Source of the DNA: Mesorhizobium sp. WSM2240
GTDB lineage: Bacteria > Pseudomonadota > Alphaproteobacteria > Rhizobiales > Rhizobiaceae
DNA: 64,000 nt
Assembly (NCBI RefSeq): GCF_040438645.1
Contig: NZ_CP159253.1
Span: 3,596,001 to 3,660,000 of the forward strand
Direction of reading: 5' to 3'
Shown: piece after piece, positions 53,012 through 60,301 of the stretch
Layout: each line of letters begins with the position of its first letter
How positions within the stretch are numbered: the first letter of the stretch is position 1
The notes under the pieces: generated by a model
What the model was told of the DNA's origin: nothing
The model's database searches: none
Seen by the model: the letters and a program-made list of their open reading frames with translations, nothing else
Made by a program: the position numbers and the translations under genes

Positions 53012-54685
53012 TCAAAGATCATCCCGGAAATGCGTCAAAAGGTGATTGACCGGATTGGGCGCCGCCTGGCCGAGACCGCAGATGGAGGAATCGCGCATCA
53101 CCGTTTCAAGGTCGCGCATCGCGCTCTCGCCCGGCACGCCCTCTTCCTTCAAGAGCCTCACCATCTTTTCGGTTCCCTCGCGGCACGGCGTGCATTTTCC
53201 GCAACTCTCATGCTTGAAGAACTTCATCAGATTCAAGGTCACGTCCTTGATGTTGTCGGCCTGCGACAGCACGACCACCGCATGCGAGCCGACAAAGGCG
53301 CCCTGCTTGGCGAGTTCGCCGCCGAAATCGAGTTCAATGTCGCCCATCGAGGCCGGAAGGATGCCGCCGGAGGCGCCGCCCGGCAGATAGGCCTTGAACT
53401 CATGACCGTCCGCCATGCCGCCGCAATAGTCCTCGATCAGTTCGCGCACGGTGACGCCGGCCGGGGCAAGCTTGACGCCGGGCTGCTTCACCCGCCCCGA
53501 AACTGACCAGGAGCGAATTCCCTGATGGCCCGGCTTGCCCTGCGCGGCGAACCATTCGGGCCCCTTCTCGACGATGTCGCGGATCCACCACAGCGTCTCG
53601 ACATTGTGGTTGAGCGTCGGGCGTCCGAAAAGGCCGACTTCGGCGATGTAGGGCGGCCGGTGGCGGGGCATGCCGCGCTTGCCCTCGATCGATTCCAGCA
53701 TCGCGCTTTCCTCGCCGCAAATATAGGCGCCGGCGCCGCGCCTGAGTTCGATGAAGCCGGGCTTGGCGATGCCGGCCCTCTCGAGCGCCGCGATCTCGGC
53801 GCGCAAAATGGCGAGCACGGCCGGATATTCGTCGCGCATGTAGTAGTAGATGCGCTCGGCCTCGACCGCATGGGCCGCGATCAGCGCCCCCTCGAAGGTG
53901 CGATGCGGGTCTTTTTCGAGATAGATGCGGTCCTTGAATGTGCCGGGCTCGCCCTCGTCGCCATTGATCGACATCAGCCGCGGCCCCGGATAGGCGCGGA
54001 CAAAACCCCATTTCTTGCCGGCCGGAAAACCGGCGCCGCCGAGCCCGCGCAGGCCGGCATCCTGCATGATCTCGATGAGCGCTTCCACGCTGAGCGCGCC
54101 GTCACGCACTTTTTGCAAAAGCCGGTAGCCGCCGGCGGCGCGATAGGCTTCAAGGCCGACATAATCGGGCGCGGCCGCCCTGGTGTCGCCGTCGCGAGCC
54201 ATGTTCAACAGCCCTTGGCTGGTGGCGTGGTCGACCTCACGGTCGCCGATCCTTGCGGCCGGGGCCGTGGCGCAGCGGCCCATGCACGGCGCGCGCACGA
54301 CGCGAATGGCTTGCGGGTCGGCCGCAGCGGCAAGTTCGCCGAGCAGGTCTTCGGCGCCGGCCAGCATGCAGCTTATCGAATCGCAGACCCGGATGGTCAG
54401 CGGCGCCGGCTTCGCCTCGCCTTCCTTCACGACGTCGAAATGATCGTAGAACGTCGCCACCTCGTAAACCTCGGCCTGCGCCAGCCGCATCTCCTCGGCA
54501 AGCGCGCGCAAATGCGCGGCCGACAGGCAGCCGTAGCGGTCCTGGATCAGATGCAGGAACTCGATCAGCAGATCGCGGCGCCGTTCCCGACCCCCCAGAA
54601 GCTCCCGGACCTCGGCCAGCGCAACATCATCCAGCGCCCGCCCCTTCGGTCCGCGATCCCGTGGCCGCCGTGCCTGCATCGTCAT
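53012..54685 (-). CDS. fdh1B: Formate dehydrogenase beta subunit: fused NuoE-NuoF (diaphorase) protein
   Basis: This 557-residue NADH-forming subunit has a NuoE/FdsG-like N-terminal part (about 20-165) that binds [2Fe-2S] through Cys101, Cys106, Cys134 and Cys138. The NuoF/FdsB-like remainder has the FMN/NAD motif GLGGAGFPAGKKW (214-226), NGDEGEPGTFKDR (241-253) and [4Fe-4S] cysteines SCGKCTPCREG (495-501) plus Cys536. The ATG at 54685 has a GGAGGAG site. Fusion of the two modules is the arrangement of Methylobacterium Fdh1B, not of the separate FdsG and FdsB of most rhizobia. The stop lies 1 bp before the fdh1A start. Confidence 0.94.
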   Translation of the reverse strand: MTMQARRPRDRGPKGRALDDVALAEVRELLGGRERRRDLLIEFLHLIQDRYGCLSAAHLRALAEEMRLAQAEVYEVATFYDHFDVVKEGEAKPAPLTIRVCDSISCMLAGAEDLLGELAAAADPQAIRVVRAPCMGRCATAPAARIGDREVDHATSQGLLNMARDGDTRAAAPDYVGLEAYRAAGGYRLLQKVRDGALSVEALIEIMQDAGLRGLGGAGFPAGKKWGFVRAYPGPRLMSINGDEGEPGTFKDRIYLEKDPHRTFEGALIAAHAVEAERIYYYMRDEYPAVLAILRAEIAALERAGIAKPGFIELRRGAGAYICGEESAMLESIEGKRGMPRHRPPYIAEVGLFGRPTLNHNVETLWWIRDIVEKGPEWFAAQGKPGHQGIRSWSVSGRVKQPGVKLAPAGVTVRELIEDYCGGMADGHEFKAYLPGGASGGILPASMGDIELDFGGELAKQGAFVGSHAVVVLSQADNIKDVTLNLMKFFKHESCGKCTPCREGTEKMVRLLKEEGVPGESAMRDLETVMRDSSICGLGQAAPNPVNHLLTHFRDDL

Positions 54686-54770
54686 GCTCTCTCCTCCGGG
54701 CGAACCGTTCATCTGTTGGAAACGGCTCCAGCCACCGATTTGTTTCTCGCTTCCGCGCATTGCAATCTTC

Positions 54771-54864
54771 AAACCTGCTCGGCCCTGTCTGCTCCGTGGA
54801 CCTCAACCCCGCCCACCTTCAGATCAAGGCCTGAGGTTGAAGCCCTGCCGGGTGGGGCAGGTTT
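54771..54864. promoter_or_regulatory. Nested inverted repeats upstream of fdh1B, possible structured leader
   Basis: AAACCTGC (54771-54778) and GCAGGTTT (54857-54864) are perfect 8-base arms. Inside them TCAACC (54803-54808) can pair with GGTTGA (54835-54840), and a further CCTGCC/GGCAGG hairpin lies at about 54844-54861. The region starts 86 bp upstream of the fdh1B start and could be a folded leader or operator. No known riboswitch consensus was recognised by eye. Confidence 0.4.
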
Positions 54865-54919
54865 AGCAGACCGGGGGCGGCGCGACGGAACCGATCTGCG
54901 CCCTGATTTGTCGCACCGC

Positions 54920-55159
54920 TTATACCGGCGCTGCCTTCGCCTTCTCGATCAGGAAGATGATGTGATCGCCGTCTCGCTCCGTCGCCTCTATGCGATCTCC
55001 CATTTCGTTGATCAGATTGGGAATGTCGATTGTCGCCAGCGGATCGGTGCAACGGACCTCAAGGCGTTCGCCTGGCCCTATGCCGCTGAGCGCCTTGCGG
55101 GTCTTCAGCGCCGGCAAGGGGCATTTCAATCCCGTCAGATCGAGTTGTCTCGTCGTCAT
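54920..55159 (-). CDS. TusA/SirA-like sulfur-carrier protein
   Basis: This 79-residue protein has the defining motif LDLTGLKCPLPALKTRKAL, where the Cys at about 13 carries a persulfide and the C-P-x-P turn is intact. The fold ends in the usual short beta-alpha-beta unit (GERLEVRCTDPLATIDIPNLINEMGD). It lies between moeA and the formate dehydrogenase genes on the same strand. TusA-like proteins can feed sulfur to FdhD or cofactor sulfuration, so a dedicated role in formate dehydrogenase maturation is plausible. The longer upstream frame has no family similarity and is not used. Confidence 0.88.
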   Translation of the reverse strand: MTTRQLDLTGLKCPLPALKTRKALSGIGPGERLEVRCTDPLATIDIPNLINEMGDRIEATERDGDHIIFLIEKAKAAPV

Positions 55160-55287
55160 GCGGCGACGATGGCGGACCGGTGACCAATCGTCAACGGCGA
55201 CGCGTGTCACGGGGCCCCCGATCAGAGCGGCTAGTCGTCGCACCGGATTCGGGATGCAGACGCGCGCAACCGCCTCGACTTCGACCT

Positions 55288-56544
55288 TCAATTCAGATCT
55301 GAATAGGCGAGGAACTGGACTGTCTGTCCCGGCTCTATTTGGGTTACGTCCTCGCCAAGTTCGACCAGACCGTCCGTCTCCACCAGTGAAGACAGCAGGC
55401 CCGCGCCCTCGCGCGGAAACTTGACGGCTTCATATGAGCCGTCGTCCGTCCGATGCAGGCTTACCCGCACATATTCGCGCCGCCCCGCCTTTTTGCGGTA
55501 GGAAAAGGCGGCGCGCAAAGGCCGCGAAACTGGCGGCTGCAGCCGCGCCCCGGCCAGCGCAAAGATCGCAGCGCGCGCGATATGGGCGAACGTGACGAAG
55601 CTTGCCACCGGATTGCCGGGCAAACCGATAAACGCCGTTCCCCTGATCACTCCCATCGCGACCGGCCGGCCGGGCTTTATGGCGACACGCCAGAACACCA
55701 GCGTGCCGACGCTCTCGACGGCGGCCTTGACGTAGTCGGCCTCCCCGGTCGAGACCCCGCCGGACGCCAGGATCAGGTCATGCCTCGAGGCGGCATCGCC
55801 CAACGCATCGGCGATCAGGCCGCCGTCGTCGGTCAGAATGCCCAGATCGGTGATGTCGCAGCCCAGCCTTGCGAGCATCGCCATCAGCATGAACCGGTTG
55901 GAATCGAAAAGCTGCGCCGGTCCCCGGACATTTCCCGGCGCGACGATCTCGTCTCCGGTCGAGAAAACAGCGACACGAATTTTCCGCCGCACTTCGACCT
56001 CGGTCATGCCGAGAGCCGCGGCAAGCGCGACATCCTGCGGGCGCATGCGCTGTCCGGCCTGCAGGACCACCTTGCCCTCTGCGACATCCTCACCCGCGGG
56101 CCGCACATTGGCCCCTCTTTTCAAGCCGGGCGGAAGAATGACCCGGCCGGCCTCGTCGACACGCACATCTTCCTGCATGTAGACCGTGTCCACCCCATCG
56201 GGCAGAGGAGCGCCGGTGAAGATGCGTATGGCTTGTCCGGGCGCGACGGGCCGACCCGGCGCCATCCCGGCCTGGATCCTGTCGACCACGGGAAAAGCTT
56301 TCTCCGCGGTTTCCGGCAGGTCGTCGCCGTGCAACGCATAGCCGTCGACGGCCGAGTTGGTGAAGGGCGGCAGGGGTAGCGGCGCCACCAAATCTTTCGC
56401 CAGGATACGCCCGTCGGCAATCGCCAGCGGTACGGTTTCGCTCTCTTCGACAGCGCTCAGCCGCGAAGCAATCAGTGCGGCGGTATCGTCGACCGATCGC
56501 ATCGGGCCGCCGAAAGCGAAGCAGTCGTCTGAAAGTTGCGCCAT
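55288..56544 (-). CDS. moeA: Molybdopterin molybdenumtransferase MoeA
   Basis: This 418-residue enzyme inserts molybdate or tungstate into adenylylated pterin. The catalytic motifs are complete: PLPPFTNSAVDGYA (Asp67), FTGAPLPDGVDTVYMQED, VFSTGDEIV, FDSN, ASGGVSTGEADYVK, IKPGRPVAMG and GLPGNPVASF. The ATG at 56544 has AAGG upstream; an N-terminal extension of 48 residues read from 56688 has no support. It precedes tusA and the formate dehydrogenase operon on the minus strand and diverges from fdhD. It is one of three MoeA homologues in this island and the most canonical one. Confidence 0.93.
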   Translation of the reverse strand: MAQLSDDCFAFGGPMRSVDDTAALIASRLSAVEESETVPLAIADGRILAKDLVAPLPLPPFTNSAVDGYALHGDDLPETAEKAFPVVDRIQAGMAPGRPVAPGQAIRIFTGAPLPDGVDTVYMQEDVRVDEAGRVILPPGLKRGANVRPAGEDVAEGKVVLQAGQRMRPQDVALAAALGMTEVEVRRKIRVAVFSTGDEIVAPGNVRGPAQLFDSNRFMLMAMLARLGCDITDLGILTDDGGLIADALGDAASRHDLILASGGVSTGEADYVKAAVESVGTLVFWRVAIKPGRPVAMGVIRGTAFIGLPGNPVASFVTFAHIARAAIFALAGARLQPPVSRPLRAAFSYRKKAGRREYVRVSLHRTDDGSYEAVKFPREGAGLLSSLVETDGLVELGEDVTQIEPGQTVQFLAYSDLN

Positions 56545-56727
56545 CGAGCCTTCAGTCTCTGTGGATCTGGCCGAACCGAATAGGTCGGCGGCATCCGGCA
56601 AGCCACGTCCGCGCTGGTTGGCGCTTTTGTTCGACCGGCCTTGGTTTGAACAGCCTATATAGTAGACGTCAAGCCGAAGGTAACGCATCTATCCCGGCGC
56701 GCGGGATTGCAATTTCAAGAGATCGCA

Positions 56728-57621
56728 ATGCACCAGATGAAAAATCGACCAGACCCCGCCATCATCATGCCGAACCCGGATGACGTCCGATTGACGGAAC
56801 AGGTCGACGGCATCGACCATACAGGTGCGGCGATCCAGGTCCGCGTGCCGGTTGAACGACCACTGACGCTCTACCTGAACGCGCAGGAGATCGTCACCAT
56901 GATGACGATCTCCGACTATCCCGAATATCTGGCGCTGGGATACCTGCTCAACCAGAACATGCTCAAATCCGACGACGTCGTAACCGAAGTCGAATATGAC
57001 GACGACCTGCAGGTCGTGATCGTTCGCACCGAGCGCAACACGAATTACGAACAGAAGCTCAAGAAACGGACGCAGACTTCGGGCTGCGCGCAGGGAACGG
57101 CTTTCGGCGATCTCCTCGAGGCGCTCGAAAATACCGCCCTGCCCGCGGCCGAACTGCACACGTCCTGGCTCTACCAGATGACACGTACGATCAACACCAC
57201 ACCGTCGCTCTATCTTGAAGCGGGCGCCATCCATGGCTGCGTGCTTTGCAAGGAGGGCACGCCGATCTGCTACATGGAGGACGTCGGGCGCCATAACGCC
57301 GTCGACAAGATCGCAGGCTGGATGTACCGCCACGGCGTCGATGCGGCCGACAAGATCCTTTACACGACCGGCAGGCTAACCTCGGAAATGACGATCAAGA
57401 CGGTGCGGATGGGCATTCCGATCCTCGTTTCGCGTTCGGGATTCACCGCCTGGGGCGTGGATTTGGCGCGTCAGGCCGGCCTGACGCTCGTCGGCCGCGC
57501 GCGCGGCAAGAGGTTCGCCGTCCTGTCGGGGGAGGATCGGATCGTGTTCGACCAGGACGTCGCCTCGGTCGACGAGGAAGCACCCCGCCACAGACGCAAG
57601 GGGGCCGACGATGCCGAATGA
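56728..57621 (+). CDS. fdhD: Formate dehydrogenase accessory sulfurtransferase FdhD
   Basis: This 297-residue protein transfers sulfur from a desulfurase to the bis-pterin cofactor before it is inserted in formate dehydrogenase. Core motifs are [71 protein letters not shown] and [26 protein letters not shown]. At the site where E. coli FdhD has its functional C-x-x-C, this protein has only one cysteine (SGCAQGTAF, Cys120). A C-x-x-C occurs later (Cys171, Cys174). The start at 56728 is the first ATG with a modest AAGAGA site. It overlaps mobA by 11 bases. Confidence 0.93.
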   Translation: MHQMKNRPDPAIIMPNPDDVRLTEQVDGIDHTGAAIQVRVPVERPLTLYLNAQEIVTMMTISDYPEYLALGYLLNQNMLKSDDVVTEVEYDDDLQVVIVRTERNTNYEQKLKKRTQTSGCAQGTAFGDLLEALENTALPAAELHTSWLYQMTRTINTTPSLYLEAGAIHGCVLCKEGTPICYMEDVGRHNAVDKIAGWMYRHGVDAADKILYTTGRLTSEMTIKTVRMGIPILVSRSGFTAWGVDLARQAGLTLVGRARGKRFAVLSGEDRIVFDQDVASVDEEAPRHRRKGADDAE

Positions 57622-58240
57622 GAAGCCAGCGACCCTGGGCGTCGTACTCGCCGGGGGGCTCGCCCGGCGCATGGGCGGCGGCGACAAATCGATGCGCAGG
57701 ATCGGGGGGCGAACGATCCTCGATCACGTATTGGAGCGGCTTGCGCCGCAATGCGACGGCGTCGTGCTGAATGCGAATGGCGATCCTGCCCGGTTTGCCC
57801 GCTTCGGACTTCCCGTTGTGGCGGACACGGTCGATAACTATCCGGGACCGCTCGCCGGCGTGCTTGCCGCGCTCGACTGGACGGCTGCGAGCAGGCCCAA
57901 CATCGAATGGGTCGTAAGCGTCGCGGGAGACTGTCCTTTCCTGCCGCGCGATCTCGTCGATCGCCTGCACCAGGCCCGGGTGACGCATGAGGCGGACCTG
58001 GCTGTGGCGGCATCCGGCGATCAGACGCATCCCGTCATCGGGCTCTGGAAGGTCGACTTGCGGGATGAGTTACGCCATGCGCTTGTCGAGGAGGACATCC
58101 GCAAGATCGATCGCTGGACGGCTCGCTATCGGCTCGCGACCGTATCCTGGCCGGCCGAACCAGTGGACCCATTTTTCAACGCCAATACGGTGGAGGATCT
58201 CGCCGAGGCCGAACGGCTCTCTGCGCTTCTTGCTGATTAG
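57611..58240 (+). CDS. mobA: Molybdenum cofactor guanylyltransferase MobA
   Basis: This 209-residue enzyme attaches GMP to the molybdopterin cofactor to form the bis-MGD type cofactor used by formate dehydrogenase. The nucleotide-binding start [18 protein letters not shown] (about 11-28) and the [14 protein letters not shown] motif (about 106-119) are intact, as is the C-terminal [14 protein letters not shown]. It is translated from an ATG inside the end of fdhD. Its stop codon TAG falls exactly at the left boundary of a transposable element: TA is the target duplication and G the first base of the terminal repeat. Confidence 0.95.
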   Translation: MPNEKPATLGVVLAGGLARRMGGGDKSMRRIGGRTILDHVLERLAPQCDGVVLNANGDPARFARFGLPVVADTVDNYPGPLAGVLAALDWTAASRPNIEWVVSVAGDCPFLPRDLVDRLHQARVTHEADLAVAASGDQTHPVIGLWKVDLRDELRHALVEEDIRKIDRWTARYRLATVSWPAEPVDPFFNANTVEDLAEAERLSALLAD

Positions 58241-58255
58241 GCGGCGTGGACGAAT
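58240..58255 (+). repeat. Left terminal inverted repeat
   Basis: GGCGGCGTGGACGAAT, preceded by TA at 58238-58239. It is identical in reverse complement to 60286-60301. Confidence 0.82.
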
Positions 58256-58491
58256 GAGCCCGTACGGACATGCTGAGAAGACTCTTCGCGAGTTGGTCGT
58301 AGCGAGTGGCGATCGAACGGTTGGTCTTCAGCAGGCCGACATCCGGTTGCGCTGCCTATAGAGGACGCGGTCATGCTCGATTTTAACTCGGCGGTTTGAT
58401 CGCCTGAAATGACGGCCGATGTCCCGATCGGCAAGGTCGTTGCGGATCGCATCAGCATCATAGCCTTTGTCCGCAGTCGGACCTCCGTGCT
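58240..58491 (-). pseudogene. IS5-family transposase, C-terminal remnant with frameshift
   Basis: Read on the minus strand from about 58480, the frame gives TADKGYDADAIRNDL, then RRSNRRVKIEHDRVLYRQRNRM, the end of an IS5-type DDE catalytic domain. It stops at TGA (58328-58330). A shift of frame at this point continues GLLKTNRSIATRYDQLAKSLLSM, the normal C-terminal helix with the last acidic region altered. The final codons run into the terminal repeat. The N-terminal two-thirds are absent, so it cannot be active. Confidence 0.82.
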
Positions 58492-58494
58492 CTC

Positions 58495-59607
58495 TCAGCT
58501 GGCGTGGAGGATCCGAAAGCGATCTGGTTCCGCCGGATCTCGATCAACGATTTGGATTGGCGCCCAGGCCCATTGCCATACGCTGATGCTTGGCGTGCGG
58601 GAGAACTGGATCTTCCCGCGAGTGCCTTCAACTGCAACCCGCGGCCAGGAGTCGGCAGTGTGCGCCCGGTCCACGCCGCGAGAACGCAGCATATCGGCGA
58701 GGACGGCGACCGTGTCGTAGCCCTCGAAGGCGACGAAGGAGGGCGCTTCGCCTAGCCGCCTGCGGAGGGCCGTCTCGACTCGTGCGCCGAGTGGGCTGAG
58801 GCGCTCGGGCAGATAGCGCAAGAACGGGATCGCGGCGCTGTCGTCGCCCAGCAACGTCGCCCATTCGGCGAACTCCGGTTGCCCGGCCGGAGCACCAATC
58901 ATGATCCCGGCGAGGCGCTGGTCTTGGCGGACGGACTTGACGATCGACACTGCCGGCTCCGGGTGGCCGACCAGAAGAAGGAGGGCTGTCGCGCGATTGT
59001 CGACGAGTTCGTCGCACACCGCCGTGGGGGTGAGCGCGTGCATGTCGAGTTCGATGACGGTGCCGCTGCGTGGAGCGAGGTGGTCCCGCAGAATGCGGGC
59101 CCCTGATGCCCAGTAGACACTCGACTCGGCTGCTACGGCGATTCGACGGTGGCCCGCGCTGAGGAGGAAGTCTGCGTAGATCTGCCAGCCGTGGGACTGA
59201 GCCGGGGCGAGGCGCGCGACCCATTTCGTTGGCTGTTCGGTGAGCGCGTCGAGAACTGCTGACGAGCAGAGGAACGGCAGGCCGAGGGCATCGGCCCTGG
59301 CAGCAGCGGCGCGAGCGACGACGCTGTGATACTCCCCCGCCAAGGCGGCCACGCCCAGGCGAGCCAATTCATCTACGGCCGCCGCCGCCCTCTGTGGATC
59401 AGCCGCAGTGTCTCGGACCACCAGCTCGAGTGGTCTTCCGGCGATCCCGCCGGCGTCATTGACTTCGCAAACGGCCAGCTCGAGTCCAGCGAGCAGGTGT
59501 TGGCCTGCCTCGACCCAGCCAGGCCGAGTTAGCGGAACGAGAGCGCCGATCAGGACGGCTGATTTGTCAGCCGGCTCTGCTCCAGGTGGAGATGATGGCG
59601 TATTCAT
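58495..59607 (-). CDS. Type-1 periplasmic-binding-fold protein without signal peptide (element passenger)
   Basis: This 370-residue protein is related to branched-chain amino acid/amide receptors (LivJ, UrtA, AmiC families). It has VLIGALVPLTRPGWVEAGQHLLAGLELAVCEVNDAGGIAGRPLELVVRDTAADPQRAAAAVDEL at the N-terminus, and VAFEGYDTVAVLADMLRSRGV near the end, the standard hinge and second-lobe signature. No export signal is visible at the chosen ATG (59607) or at the earlier one (59631), so it may be a cytosolic sensor like AmiC. No permease or ATPase gene accompanies it. It lies inside the inverted-repeat element, right beside the transposase remnant. Confidence 0.78.
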   Translation of the reverse strand: MNTPSSPPGAEPADKSAVLIGALVPLTRPGWVEAGQHLLAGLELAVCEVNDAGGIAGRPLELVVRDTAADPQRAAAAVDELARLGVAALAGEYHSVVARAAAARADALGLPFLCSSAVLDALTEQPTKWVARLAPAQSHGWQIYADFLLSAGHRRIAVAAESSVYWASGARILRDHLAPRSGTVIELDMHALTPTAVCDELVDNRATALLLLVGHPEPAVSIVKSVRQDQRLAGIMIGAPAGQPEFAEWATLLGDDSAAIPFLRYLPERLSPLGARVETALRRRLGEAPSFVAFEGYDTVAVLADMLRSRGVDRAHTADSWPRVAVEGTRGKIQFSRTPSISVWQWAWAPIQIVDRDPAEPDRFRILHAS

Positions 59608-59787
59608 GCGTTGGCGTCTCCGGATGACCATTCGGTTGCAGAACACCCGGATTGCAGAGTGAACGTCAGTGGCGCGGAGCTTAACCGAACCGAGGATGGT
59701 CAGCTTCGGCGCCCCATCCGTGGCCGTCAACCAGCCCTCGCGCCGCCGATCGAGCCTGAGAGGCTTCGGGCGGCTCTGCCGCCCCGC

Positions 59788-59850
59788 CTCAACCTGCCGC
59801 AGAAAGCAGGCTTGAATCAAACTCCCTGCAAACCGTAACCAATTCGTCCT
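59788..59850. repeat. Internal hairpin repeat, copy A
   Basis: An imperfect hairpin with arms CTCAACCTGC and GCAGGCTTGAA is followed by a segment ending CCAATTCGTCC. This is about 80% identical to copy B at 60229-60292 by eye. It may be a duplicated, diverged end of the insertion sequence. Confidence 0.6.
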
Positions 59851-60228
59851 CACTTCTAAGGACGATCACTTATAGAGACGCGATTGGTGCGAACAGAGAC
59901 AGTATAATACAATTCTGACAATCTGTATGGGCATGGTGACCAATACAGTAGCTTAGATTGATCGCGGATGCCGGTGCATATGATCACACTGCGCGAGGGC
60001 CGTCTCTGGTGCCGGTTGCCCGACGGACAGGATTCGACGGTGCTCGGGAAACGTTGCGTGGAGGAAAAAGTCGCTCTCGGCACATCGTGCCATGGTGCGC
60101 CGGTGCAAAGCCGCCAGAGAATGCGTTAATGACCGACGATTCTGCTCCGGGCGGCCTCGACCCCGGTTTGCAGCCTCAATCGCCAGCAGGCTTTCAAAAC
60201 ACGCCATTCCTCGTTCAGATCGCCCTGG

Positions 60229-60292
60229 TTCAAACTTGCCTCCAAAAAGCAGGCTTGAATCAATCTCGCCGCAATCCGTCGACCAATTCGTC
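60229..60292. repeat. Internal hairpin repeat, copy B, abutting the right terminal repeat
   Basis: The arms TTCAAACTTGC and GCAGGCTTGAA form a hairpin, followed by a segment that runs straight into the right terminal repeat. It is in direct orientation relative to copy A. Confidence 0.6.
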
Positions 60293-60301
60293 CACGCCGC
60301 C
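60286..60301 (-). repeat. Right terminal inverted repeat
   Basis: ATTCGTCCACGCCGCC, followed by TA at 60302-60303. It is the exact reverse complement of the left repeat. Its last base is also the last base of the moeA-PBP fusion gene's stop codon. Confidence 0.82.

Larger units (their letters stand above)
59608..60300. other. Non-coding right half of the element
   Basis: No gene is supported in these 693 bp. The region holds hairpin repeats A and B. A comparatively AT-rich patch near 59860-59960 (for example AGTATAATACAATTCTGACA) could hold a promoter for the minus-strand passenger gene. The right terminal repeat closes the segment. Confidence 0.5.
58240..60301. mobile_element. 2,062-bp inverted-repeat element with decayed IS5-family transposase and a passenger gene
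   Basis: The ends are matching 16-bp inverted repeats (58240-58255 and 60286-60301), each flanked by TA (58238-58239 and 60302-60303), the target duplication of IS5-family IS427-type and of IS630/Tc1-type elements. The left end contains the C-terminal part of an IS5-type transposase. The interior holds one intact gene (58495-59607) and two related hairpin repeats. Deleting the element and one TA gives GAT-TAG-TCAGG, which leaves mobA ending in TAG and the opposite gene ending in TAA. This is what an uninterrupted convergent junction should look like. Confidence 0.8.

Noticed and set aside
53525..55183. Long plus-strand frame spanning fdh1B and tusA in antisense
   Set aside because: It crosses two well-supported opposite-strand genes and has no recognisable domain.
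56290..56305. GGGAAAAGCTTTCTCC, a 14/16 match to the LacI-type operator
   Set aside because: It lies inside the moeA coding sequence (Glu-Lys-Ala-Phe-Pro codons) far from any promoter, so it is most likely coincidental.
60241..60257. AAAAAGCAGGCTT, similar to a phage-lambda/cloning attachment sequence
   Set aside because: Only a dozen bases match, the diagnostic left part is absent, and a diverged second copy exists at 59,800, so it is part of the native hairpin repeat and not a vector trace.
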